Source of the DNA: a bacterium
GTDB taxonomy: Bacteria; Babelota; Babeliae; Babelales; Babelaceae
DNA: 8,296 nucleotides
Direction of reading: 5' to 3'
NCBI GenBank assembly: GCA_021847535.1
Contig: JAJZMR010000075.1
Coordinates: 1-8,296, forward strand
The position numbers and the translations under genes are program-made. Positions 1 to 5,896 of the stretch are shown here, piece after piece. Below the pieces are notes generated by a model. That model made no database searches. It saw nothing but the letters and a program-made list of their open reading frames with translations, and was not told where the DNA came from. Within the stretch, counting starts at the first letter, position 1. Each line of letters opens with the position of its first letter.

Positions 1-60
1 TGCTACCGCCATTACGGTGACGCCCAGGGTGCAACAAACCGCCGCACGTAGTTTCTTCAT
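1..60 (-). CDS. Start of an unidentified exported protein (partial)
   Basis: Only the first 20 codons lie in the window. They read MKKLRAAVCC followed by TLGVTVMAVA, a classic Sec signal-peptide start: a positive n-region (K2, K3, R5) and then a hydrophobic core. The ATG at 60-58 sits five bases downstream of a perfect AAGGAGG ribosome site, so this is probably a genuine start rather than chance. The segment is about 57% GC (34 of 60 bases), clearly richer than the adjoining topA sequence, and it overlaps the topA frame in another frame. The product beyond the signal peptide cannot be identified. Confidence 0.5.
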   Translation of the reverse strand, partial: MKKLRAAVCCTLGVTVMAVA

Positions 61-655
61 GGGTTCCTCCTTCTTTAAAGTTTCTAATGGTCGTCTCTCT
101 GTCACAGATAAGTTTAAGCGCGACTGATTGTACACGTCCGGCAGAAAGCCCTTTACTCATCTTGCGCCATAAGACGGGAGAGACTTCGTACCCAACAAGC
201 CGGTCAAGAATTCTGCGAGCCTGTTGTGCTCCTACTTTATTTTCATCTATGACACTTGGGTGCTTAAGCGCATTTTCAATGGCCGGTTTGGTAATTTCGT
301 TAAAACTAATACGATGTATTTTGCTCGTATCTTTAACGACTTTTTCTATTTCTTGTGCCGTATGCCAAGCTATTATCTCCCCTTCGCGGTCAGGATCAGG
401 CGCTAAATATATCTCATCAGCTGTGCGTGCGGCCTTACAAATGTCCGCTATTGTTTTTTCTTTTTTATCAAGCACCGTATAGGTAATATCTATCGTACCA
501 TCCCCTTTTGCAGAAGGCTTTATCTCTATACCCAATTCCTTTTGCGGCAGGTCCTTAATGTGCCCAAGCGTCGAAAGAATGGTAAAATCTTTTCCCAAAA
601 ATTTTGAAATGGTTTTTATCTTGGCCGGCGATTCTACAATAAGCAATTTTTTCAT
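2..655 (-). CDS. topA: DNA topoisomerase I, N-terminal TOPRIM portion, truncated
   Basis: Type IA topoisomerase that relaxes negative supercoils in the nucleoid. From the ATG at 655 the protein opens MKKLLIVESPAKIKTISKFL, the TOPRIM start with the conserved Glu in VESPAK (E8). It continues with the acidic metal site APDPDREGEIIAWHT (residues 85-99), ISFNEITKPAI (116-125) and RRILDRLVGYEVSPVLW (147-163), then KGLSAGRVQSVALKL (168-182). All are hallmarks of TopA. After about residue 194 (RNFK) the expected continuation (F-x-PEEYW-like) is absent. The frame stays open to the window edge but encodes GGTHEETTCGG-type sequence unlike TopA. The catalytic tyrosine and the C-terminal zinc domains are therefore missing. 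A complete TopA is usually 650-900 residues, so this copy could not be active unless the junction is an assembly artefact. There is no good ribosome site next to the ATG; a GAGGTG lies 16 bases upstream. Confidence 0.85.
   Translation of the reverse strand, partial: MKKLLIVESPAKIKTISKFLGKDFTILSTLGHIKDLPQKELGIEIKPSAKGDGTIDITYTVLDKKEKTIADICKAARTADEIYLAPDPDREGEIIAWHTAQEIEKVVKDTSKIHRISFNEITKPAIENALKHPSVIDENKVGAQQARRILDRLVGYEVSPVLWRKMSKGLSAGRVQSVALKLICDRETTIRNFKEGGTHEETTCGGLLHPGRHRNGGS
66..72 (-). promoter_or_regulatory. Shine-Dalgarno AAGGAGG before the exported-protein start
   Basis: The plus-strand CCTCCTT at 66-72 reads AAGGAGG on the minus strand, five bases from the ATG at 60. It is the strongest ribosome site in the window. 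It lies inside what is still an open topA frame, which supports a gene boundary here rather than continuing topoisomerase sequence. Confidence 0.6.
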
Positions 656-696
656 AATTTTTCTATTTTTTCACCTCATTTATGTAATTTTACCTC

Positions 697-726
697 ATTA
701 TAAAAAATTAAATTACAGAAAGTCAA
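697..726 (-). promoter_or_regulatory. Probable sigma-70 promoter of topA
   Basis: On the minus strand TTGACT (726-721) is followed after 18 bases by a perfect TATAAT (702-697). Transcription would begin near 690, giving a leader of about 35 bases before the topA ATG at 655. The heptamer ATGAGGT occurs twice downstream and overlapping the -10 (plus strand ACCTCAT at 692-698 and 673-679). Confidence 0.7.
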
Positions 727-733
727 ATATATA

Positions 734-763
734 TTGAAATAAATCAAATCATTAGGGTAAGAT
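734..763 (+). promoter_or_regulatory. Candidate promoter of the cysteine-rich secreted protein gene
   Basis: TTGAAA (734-739) and TAAGAT (758-763) are separated by 18 bases. They would start a transcript near 770, about 37 bases before the ATG at 807. The region is shared with the divergent topA promoter, whose -35 box ends at 726, so the two promoters are back to back. Confidence 0.45.
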
Positions 764-806
764 ATTAAGTAATAAAATACTAAAAGTAAAGGCGAAGGGT
801 CTACCT

Positions 807-1574
807 ATGAAGAGAGTATGGTTAAGCGTGATAAGTTTGTCAATTATTGGAAATTTTTTTGATCTATGTGGGCAAGAAGCGGTTATGCCAAACCGAGGCG
901 AGGGCTCCTGTTGGAGGAAGGTACGGGATGGTGTCGGAGGTCCAGAGCTTTTTGAATTTTTGCCCACAAGCGATCGATGTGGTTGGTTCACCGTTTCTCA
1001 AATTTCACGGGTTACAGCTGGATCTTCAAAAGGGTGGAATGGCTATATTAAGATCGTGAATCAAGCAAAACCGACGAGCGATTTTTATTTGGGCAGTACA
1101 TTTCCCATGCGTTCATTGATGTTTGGTAAGGGCTCGCGTATTGCCTGTTACAAATGTAAGCCAGAAACAAATACGAGTTGTCTGCCAAATGACCCTGTCC
1201 GGATAAAGGAATGTTTTACTCCCGGAAGCTTGGGGGCGATATCGTGTGAAACGCAGGTGGATTGCTCTCAAGTTATTGAAATAACAGAATGTTATTCGCA
1301 AGGAGAAGGGGGAGCTTTTTCACTTATGTATAATGATCTTGATTTATGTCCGATGCAGTTTGTCAATACATTAGAAAATCTTTCAGGCGCAGGGCGATCC
1401 ACGTATCAGGCTCGCGATATCGCTTCATCAGTTACGCCACCAGGTCAACCACAGACAAGCTATGAAGCTAATAGATTAGCAAAGCCTGCAATGGGAACTT
1501 CAAACCTTCCTTCAAACATACCGGGAGCCGGGACATCAGGCGCAACGATTTCACAAGTGTCTGCTGGATCGTGA
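807..1574 (+). CDS. Secreted cysteine-rich protein of unknown family
   Basis: 255 residues. The first ~20 (MKRVWLSVISLSIIGNFFDL) look like a signal peptide: two basic residues, then a hydrophobic core. C21 is next, but FFDLC is a poor lipobox, so secretion with ordinary cleavage is more likely than lipidation. The body has eleven cysteines including C21 (also 35, 58, 114, 117, 125, 136, 147, 153, 162, 181), most densely at 114-162, with a CYKC pair at 114-117. This suggests disulfides in an oxidising compartment, or less likely metal binding. From about 195 to the end the chain is rich in Ser, Gly, Pro, Thr and Ala and looks disordered. Start chosen: ATG 807, with GAAGGG seven bases upstream and the signal peptide intact. 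I recognise no family and give no function. A 106-base gap separates it from the next gene. Confidence 0.75.
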   Translation: MKRVWLSVISLSIIGNFFDLCGQEAVMPNRGEGSCWRKVRDGVGGPELFEFLPTSDRCGWFTVSQISRVTAGSSKGWNGYIKIVNQAKPTSDFYLGSTFPMRSLMFGKGSRIACYKCKPETNTSCLPNDPVRIKECFTPGSLGAISCETQVDCSQVIEITECYSQGEGGAFSLMYNDLDLCPMQFVNTLENLSGAGRSTYQARDIASSVTPPGQPQTSYEANRLAKPAMGTSNLPSNIPGAGTSGATISQVSAGS

Positions 1575-1588
1575 ACCATTGAGTCCCC

Positions 1589-1602
1589 CATACTTGCGTA
1601 TG
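1589..1602. repeat. Small perfect hairpin after the cysteine-rich gene
   Basis: CATAC-TTGC-GTATG forms a 5-base-pair stem with a four-base loop, 14 bases after the stop at 1574. It has no T tract, so it is not a convincing intrinsic terminator. The rest of the 106-base gap holds only a weak TTGTAA (1625-1630)/TATAGG (1649-1654) promoter-like pair that could serve the next gene. Confidence 0.25.
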
Positions 1603-1680
1603 TGCAAAGCAGTATGATACCATTTTGTAACGCGTCGCACGCAGGACATATAGGCGAGAATCGAACGGGAGGTTCATGCT

Positions 1681-2316
1681 ATGGTTGGTGAAAAGATTTA
1701 TTTACTTTGGAGGCAGTCATTAGCGAGCCCCTTTTATGGTTCGCCCAAGGTGATATGGTTACTTATATATCTCCATGTGCGCCGTTTTTATTATGCATTG
1801 ATTACAACAAGTGCTTTTGTTGTGCCTGGTATAGTGAGTTTTTTCTATCAGCCTTATATGGAATTTTTTTGGTTCTTTTTACTTATCTATCTTGTGCGGC
1901 CAAGCGTTGGGAATAAAGATTTTACCTATGTGCGCCGCTTTTTTGAGCTTGAGCAGCTGGTTCCGCTCTTGTCTATGCTTCTTTTTCTTACAGGTGTTGT
2001 AAATTTTTTACCGCTATTTTTAAAACCATGTAGTCTACTACTAGCCGCTTGTGTAGCTGTGTGCATGTATGACCAAAATGGAACTATTCCCGATAGATTA
2101 TTTAAAACTATGCGCGCCGCAGGTGCAATAATTTTTTATGGATTGCCGTTTTTCATACTGGCGAGCATGGTACTTTGTCTCTGGCACTATTTTTTTATAT
2201 ATTCGGTTATATACCTAGTTAATGTGTGGGTCGTATACCCCTTAGTCGGCGCATTAGTTACGCTCCATTATGTACATGTTCTTCATGAGAATTACGAGGT
2301 CTATTATGTTGAATAA
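1681..2316 (+). CDS. Polytopic membrane protein of unknown function
   Basis: 211 residues, dominated by Phe, Leu, Tyr and Val, with about five or six membrane segments near residues 38-56, 60-73, 94-114, 117-130, 148-168 and 170-197. Short basic loops such as HVRRFYY (32-38) and TYVRRFF (82-88) suggest the cytoplasmic faces. There are no catalytic motifs or recognisable family signature. Start: ATG 1681 preceded by GGAGG (1668-1672, spacing 8); an ATG at 1676 is out of frame. Its last 11 bases overlap the acyltransferase start at 2306, so the two are probably translationally coupled, and a role in lipid handling or membrane assembly is a reasonable guess from context only. Confidence 0.8.
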   Translation: MVGEKIYLLWRQSLASPFYGSPKVIWLLIYLHVRRFYYALITTSAFVVPGIVSFFYQPYMEFFWFFLLIYLVRPSVGNKDFTYVRRFFELEQLVPLLSMLLFLTGVVNFLPLFLKPCSLLLAACVAVCMYDQNGTIPDRLFKTMRAAGAIIFYGLPFFILASMVLCLWHYFFIYSVIYLVNVWVVYPLVGALVTLHYVHVLHENYEVYYVE

Positions 2317-3037
2317 TTTTTTTTTATTTCTTCGCGCTCTTGTCTCGTATATTTTATTTGCCTTTTTGATGCTTTTTTTTGGAATACCTTTACTGTTTTT
2401 ATTAGTTGCAACGCCAGAAAAATATAGACAAAAAAATAGGCTGATCTATTTTTTGTTAGCAATACTTTTTCGTGGGTTTATCTACGCTTCGCTGATTTCT
2501 TTTAAAATAATTATGCCAGATGGCTCATTACCTTTTCCCGCAATTTATGTAGCAAATCACCAATCTGCCGGTGATGTTGCTATTTTAGGATATTTGCAAC
2601 GGCTTCACCCACACTTTTGGTTTTACTGGGACCATTTTTCGTATGTTCCATTTTTATCGTGGTATTTTACGCGGCTTGGGTTGGGGATTCGTCAATATGA
2701 TGCACGACATGATGCCCGTATGTTACTCAAAGCCATTTCGCTTATGAAGGAGCAGCATTGTAACGCTATAATTTTCCCTGAGGGGGGCCGTTTTAATGAT
2801 GGCAAAATTCATCTATTTCAGTGCGGCTTTGTTATGTTGGCACGCAAAGCTGGTGTGCCGGTGATCCCTGTCTGCATTAAAGGTATGGGAGCTGCATATC
2901 CGCCTCAAACTTTTTTCTTTTATAGCCATAAAGTCACTGCTATCGTAGGTCTACCATTGATTATAAAAGATGAAGAGACTGATCAAGATTTTTGTAATCG
3001 TGTGGTGGCGTGGTTTGATAATTGTGACGTAGTATAG
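2306..3037 (+). CDS. plsC: PlsC-type 1-acyl-glycerol-3-phosphate acyltransferase
   Basis: Membrane-bound acyltransferase of the PlsC/LPLAT family, expected to acylate lysophosphatidic acid to phosphatidic acid at the inner membrane. In the 243-residue product a long N-terminal hydrophobic region (about 12-35) and a second one (45-66) anchor it. Motif I is NHQSAGD at 84-90 (the NHx4D catalytic His85 and Asp90). Motif III is FPEGGRF at 157-163, where Thr of the usual FPEGTR is replaced by Gly, a tolerated variant. Motif IV is VPVIPVCIKG at 184-193. Length fits the family (about 240). I chose ATG 2306 because GAGG lies six bases upstream; ATG codons at 2270, 2276 and 2285 in the same frame lack a ribosome site and would lengthen the overlap. 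Substrate specificity cannot be read from sequence; a lyso-ornithine or other lysophospholipid acyltransferase is possible. Confidence 0.88.
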   Translation: MLNNFFLFLRALVSYILFAFLMLFFGIPLLFLLVATPEKYRQKNRLIYFLLAILFRGFIYASLISFKIIMPDGSLPFPAIYVANHQSAGDVAILGYLQRLHPHFWFYWDHFSYVPFLSWYFTRLGLGIRQYDARHDARMLLKAISLMKEQHCNAIIFPEGGRFNDGKIHLFQCGFVMLARKAGVPVIPVCIKGMGAAYPPQTFFFYSHKVTAIVGLPLIIKDEETDQDFCNRVVAWFDNCDVV

Positions 3038-3089
3038 TAGAATACCCCTTATTAAAAATAAACTATGTTACGTAACGAGGTAGTAAACT

Positions 3090-3995
3090 TTGGGTAGTTT
3101 TTTTAAATCGCACTATATAGCGATATTTTTAGCGATTATATGTAGTGTTATGCTTATGCTTACGGCGCTCTTGGTTATGGAATACCGTTTTTTTGTGAAA
3201 GAATTAGACGAATTAACGCAACTCAAACAAGAGTATGACAATTATCTCTTGCTTTTCAAACGCATGATTTTACAAGAAGAGAATCAGGAGGTTGAAAAAG
3301 ATGATAATGAAAACGTAGAAAAAAAAAAAATGAATAACTCAGTTGATGAGTCGCCATTTTTATTAGTAAACCGTGATGCTGCCTATCTTCATGATGTTGC
3401 TGCTCGGTTTGGTAAAGAGCATAAGCTTGAAGATGCGGTGACGTCGATGTATAAACGTACAAGTATGTCGTTACCAAATCAGGTGCGGTCGTCGACTGCT
3501 AAAAAAAAATCAAAACGTGGCATAGGAAAGCGTTCGCAGCGCCAGTTGACACTTACGCAAGAGTTCCGTTCCGATCTTCAAGATATTGTTCGCGAAATGG
3601 AATTCTGTTGGCCTATAGAAAAAAAATTATTTTGGATCAGTTATGGCTTTGGCCCCCGTAAACATCCAAATGGGACCTGGGAGTTTCATCGTGGCATCGA
3701 TCTTGCAGCGCCTAAAGGCACGCCCGTTGCTGCAGCGGCCAAAGGGCAAGTGGTTCAAGCTGGATATGCAGGTGGGTACGGCAACGTTGTGGTAATCGCC
3801 CATAATAAAAAATTTGCAACCCGGTATGCACACCTTTCTAAAGTGTTAGTGACAGTAGGTGATGAACTTTGCCAAGGTGATATACTAGGAAAAGTTGGCG
3901 CCACAGGCAATGTGCGTGGAAAAAATGGCGCACATTTACATTTTGAAATTATGATTTATGGTAAACGGGTAAACCCATTTTATTTTTTAACCTAA
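3090..3995 (+). CDS. Membrane-anchored M23 (LytM-type) peptidoglycan endopeptidase
   Basis: 301 residues. A single membrane segment (8-30) is followed by a charged, coiled-coil-prone stretch (31-80), a lysine-rich linker (133-151) and a C-terminal M23 domain (about 175-301). Zinc ligands are all visible: HRGID gives H200 and D204, and HLHFE gives H284. H248 (in YAHLS) and H282 complete the active site, so it should be an active zinc endopeptidase cutting peptide cross-links outside the inner membrane. Start is TTG at 3090: a TAA lies two codons upstream in frame, GAGG is nine bases upstream, and the first ATG (residue 21) would destroy the anchor. It sits 52 bases after plsC and 14 before lepB. 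The linker is encoded partly by an A12 run (3319-3330) and an A9 run (3501-3509). The coiled coil resembles EnvC/MepM-like regulators, but the exact subfamily is uncertain. Confidence 0.9.
   Translation: MGSFFKSHYIAIFLAIICSVMLMLTALLVMEYRFFVKELDELTQLKQEYDNYLLLFKRMILQEENQEVEKDDNENVEKKKMNNSVDESPFLLVNRDAAYLHDVAARFGKEHKLEDAVTSMYKRTSMSLPNQVRSSTAKKKSKRGIGKRSQRQLTLTQEFRSDLQDIVREMEFCWPIEKKLFWISYGFGPRKHPNGTWEFHRGIDLAAPKGTPVAAAAKGQVVQAGYAGGYGNVVVIAHNKKFATRYAHLSKVLVTVGDELCQGDILGKVGATGNVRGKNGAHLHFEIMIYGKRVNPFYFLT
3319..3330 (+). repeat. A12 homopolymer inside the M23 peptidase gene
   Basis: Twelve adenines encode the Glu-Lys-Lys-Lys-Met stretch around residues 77-81. Loss of one A turns the reading into an immediate TGA. 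Gain of one gives AAT GAA TAA, a stop two codons later. Either slip would leave only the membrane anchor and coiled coil without the peptidase domain. Confidence 0.9.
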
Positions 3996-4009
3996 AGGAT
4001 TTTCTAGTT

Positions 4010-4894
4010 ATGAAATTTTTACACAGCTATTTTCCCAAATGGATGCATTATTATATCGATGAAACACTCAGTATTATGCAGGCATTAATCGTTATTTTTC
4101 TTATTCGTACTTTTATATTTGGTCTTTATCAAGTGCCATCTGGATCAATGGAGACGACATTATTGGTAGGTGAAAGTTTACTTTCAGACAAATTGACAGT
4201 CTGGTTTACGCCGATCAAGCGCGGTGAAGTTATCGCTTTTAATCAACCAACGTATGAATATTCTGAAAATACTTTTATCAATTTTATGCAGCGTTATGTA
4301 TTAGGAATTTTTTGGGGCCCTCAAAATTGGACCAAAAGAGTTATTGCGATTCCTGGAGATCATATTCAAGGCCGTATCGAAGATGGTAAAACGGTTGTCT
4401 ACCTTAATGGAGAAAAACTCGATGAGCCTTATGTAAATAGATATCCTTTAGGTCATCAAGTTAAAATCGGCACGTGGGCAGATTTTAACCCCTATAAAAT
4501 AGAGGATTATGCCAATACGCAACTTATCAGCTATGATACAACAAAATCACCAGAAGATCAGCCTTTTTATAAAACCTCTTTAGATAAGTTAGAGCAGCTT
4601 GATGGGGAAATTTTTCTACGCAAAGCAGGAACCCCGCTGGGCCGTAGCCAGGATGTGTATGATGTCTATCTAAAAGATAATGAATATTGGTGTATGGGCG
4701 ATAATCGTTTAGGAAGTTCAGATTCCCGTGCAATAGGCCCTGTTGACGGAAAACTTATACATGGTCGTGTTATCTTTAGATTTTTATCATGGGATGATTC
4801 TGAAAATAGCTGGATGATTTTTTCTCTCTTGAAAAATCCACTTTCATTTTTTAGCAAAATTCGTTGGGACCGTTGCTTCCAGTGGATCCGATAG
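4010..4894 (+). CDS. lepB: Signal peptidase I
   Basis: Type I signal peptidase (S26 family) that cleaves signal peptides from exported proteins on the outer face of the inner membrane by a Ser/Lys dyad. 294 residues. A single N-terminal membrane segment lies at about 22-40. Box B VPSGSMETT (42-50) carries the nucleophile S46. Box D TKRVIAIPGD (108-117) carries the general base K109. Box E MGDNRLGSSDSRAIGPV (229-245) closes the site. Residues ~145-215 form a longer insert between boxes D and E than in minimal Gram-positive enzymes, and a hydrophobic/basic tail follows ~265. ATG 4010 is preceded by AAAGGA (3994-3999), which overlaps the stop of the M23 gene, so the two are tightly co-expressed. 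All catalytic residues are present. Confidence 0.95.
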   Translation: MKFLHSYFPKWMHYYIDETLSIMQALIVIFLIRTFIFGLYQVPSGSMETTLLVGESLLSDKLTVWFTPIKRGEVIAFNQPTYEYSENTFINFMQRYVLGIFWGPQNWTKRVIAIPGDHIQGRIEDGKTVVYLNGEKLDEPYVNRYPLGHQVKIGTWADFNPYKIEDYANTQLISYDTTKSPEDQPFYKTSLDKLEQLDGEIFLRKAGTPLGRSQDVYDVYLKDNEYWCMGDNRLGSSDSRAIGPVDGKLIHGRVIFRFLSWDDSENSWMIFSLLKNPLSFFSKIRWDRCFQWIR

Positions 4895-4948
4895 ATTTGT
4901 GTTGAAGTTAAAAAAAAATCTGGTAAATTAATACCCATGAAGGAACTT

Positions 4949-5452
4949 ATGAAACAAAGTACGTATAAAAAATTATTTGGTATTATCATTACATCGATGA
5001 TGCTTCTGCCCGGTTGCTTTTGGAAAAGTGAATCGACGAAAGCCAACGAATCAATGCTCTATGTTGTCAATGTACTTTCAAAAGATCTTTATGATGATGC
5101 TCACATAAAGGGTTCAATACATGTTGATCTTGATGATCTTGATACGCAGGCTGAGCAATGGAACAAAGATGCGACAGTAGTCGTTTATTGTTCTAATTAT
5201 CAGTGTACAGCAAGTAGTTACGCTGCTAAGAATCTTAAAAAAGCTGGGTTCAAGCATGTTTTTGCTTATGAAGGTGGCATGGCAGAATGGTACCACTTAA
5301 GCCAGCATGATGCGAACTATCAAGTTGAAGGTCCGGCTGTTGAAGATTACCTCAAGGGCGAAAGTGAACCTTTGCAAGAGCATGAAGGTACAGTTGATAC
5401 GATCACTGCGTCTGCACTTAATCAGTTGATGCAGAAAGCAACCGTAGCTTAA
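4949..5452 (+). CDS. Rhodanese-like lipoprotein
   Basis: 167 residues from ATG 4949. A basic n-region and hydrophobic core end in the lipobox LLPGC (C23 lipidated), so the protein should be tethered to a membrane outside the cytoplasm after Lgt and Lsp processing. Residues ~37-117 form a rhodanese domain: VVNVLSKDLYDDAHIKGSIH resembles the D-x-R-x-x-x-E-x-x-x-GHIxGA opening, and VVVYCSNYQCTASS (77-90) is the active-site loop with nucleophile C81 and a second cysteine at C86. FAYEGGMAEW (106-114 region) is the typical closing GGxxxW. Such domains move sulfane sulfur or act in thiol redox. The last ~45 residues are acidic and of no known fold. ATG 4949 is preferred over ATG 4937 because AAGGA (4940-4944) lies just upstream, though the spacing is short; the alternative adds four residues. 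Gap to lepB 54 bases. Confidence 0.85.
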   Translation: MKQSTYKKLFGIIITSMMLLPGCFWKSESTKANESMLYVVNVLSKDLYDDAHIKGSIHVDLDDLDTQAEQWNKDATVVVYCSNYQCTASSYAAKNLKKAGFKHVFAYEGGMAEWYHLSQHDANYQVEGPAVEDYLKGESEPLQEHEGTVDTITASALNQLMQKATVA

Positions 5453-5464
5453 GAAATTTTAAAA

Positions 5465-5538
5465 GGCGGCATAGCCAAGCGGTAAGGCATGGGACTGCAA
5501 ATCCTTGACCCCCGGTTCGAATCCGGGTGCCGCCTCCA
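5465..5538 (+). tRNA. tRNA-Cys (anticodon GCA)
   Basis: A full cloverleaf can be drawn: acceptor GGCGGCA (5465-5471) with TGCCGCC (5528-5534), discriminator T5535 as expected for tRNA-Cys, and encoded CCA (5536-5538). The D stem is GCC/GGC, the T arm contains GGTTCGAATCC, and the anticodon loop CTGCAAA has GCA at 5497-5499. It starts only 12 bases after the stop of the rhodanese gene with no room for its own promoter, so it is probably cut from the protein-coding transcript. Confidence 0.97.
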
Positions 5539-5608
5539 TACTTTCGCAGGGCTTTAAGAAAGCAATGCGTATCTTGAGACTTGATTTATATTTTAGCCAT
5601 TATACACT

Positions 5609-5614
5609 TATAAT
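5609..5614 (+). promoter_or_regulatory. Candidate -10 box for tRNA-Leu
   Basis: A perfect TATAAT ends six bases before the first tRNA-Leu nucleotide, so a transcript from it would begin at or within a base of the mature 5' end. No good -35 box lies at 16-18 bases; TTGATT at 5581 is 22 bases away. The tRNA may instead be read through from upstream. Confidence 0.35.
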
Positions 5615-5619
5615 GTGCT

Positions 5620-5705
5620 GCCGGGGTGGCGAAATGGTAGACGCAAAGGACTTAAAATCCTTCGAGGGATTCCTTGTGCCGGTTCGAGTCCGGCCCCCGG
5701 CACCA
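5620..5705 (+). tRNA. tRNA-Leu (anticodon UAA)
   Basis: Class II tRNA of 86 bases with a long variable arm. Acceptor GCCGGGG (5620-5626) pairs with CCCCGGC (5695-5701), discriminator A5702, encoded CCA (5703-5705). The anticodon stem AAGGA/TCCTT (5646-5650, 5658-5662) encloses CTTAAAA with TAA at 5653-5655. The T arm carries GGTTCGAGTCC. Confidence 0.97.
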
Positions 5706-5709
5706 TGTA

Positions 5710-5728
5710 GAGCATTTTCTTCATGCTC
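5710..5728 (+). terminator. Possible weak terminator hairpin after tRNA-Leu
   Basis: GAGCAT (5710-5715) and ATGCTC (5723-5728) form a six-pair stem with a seven-base loop, five bases after the tRNA-Leu CCA. It lacks a proper T tract (AATCTTCT follows), so it may be a processing or weak termination element. The gap 5706-5793 holds nothing else recognisable. Confidence 0.3.
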
Positions 5729-5793
5729 AATCTTCTAAAACAACGATCATGCGCATCTTTCATTTTCTACATAGTTAATTAAAATTGAAAAGC

Positions 5794-5825
5794 TTGACAA
5801 TTTTTTTTGTTTTTTTAACTATACA
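5794..5825 (+). promoter_or_regulatory. Promoter of the HU gene
   Basis: A perfect consensus TTGACA (5794-5799) is followed by T8-G-T7 (5801-5816) and TATACA (5820-5825). The spacer to TATACA is 20 bases, longer than the optimal 17; a poor AACTAT lies at 17. The leader to the ATG at 5897 is about 65 bases and includes the palindrome TTCGCGAA (5843-5850). Confidence 0.6.
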
Positions 5826-5896
5826 CAATAGTGTTAGTTCTTTTCGCGAAGTTATGAGTGTAAAAGAGACAGATAAAAATTTAAGGAAAAAAGTGT

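Noticed and set aside
87..482. Plus-strand open frame of 131 codons
   Set aside because: It is antisense to the unmistakable TopA TOPRIM coding sequence and has no ribosome site.
752..991. Minus-strand open frame across the start of the cysteine-rich gene
   Set aside because: It lies opposite the promoter and signal peptide of the plus-strand gene, with no family resemblance.
2270..2305. Longer PlsC starts at 2270, 2276 or 2285
   Set aside because: None has a ribosome site, while ATG 2306 has GAGG at the right distance; longer starts only add overlap with the upstream gene.
4666..5046. Minus-strand open frame of 126 codons between lepB and the rhodanese gene
   Set aside because: It is antisense to the conserved box E of lepB and the rhodanese lipobox; no promoter or ribosome site supports it.
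5505..5738. Open frame spanning both tRNAs
   Set aside because: It is merely the tRNA genes read as protein.
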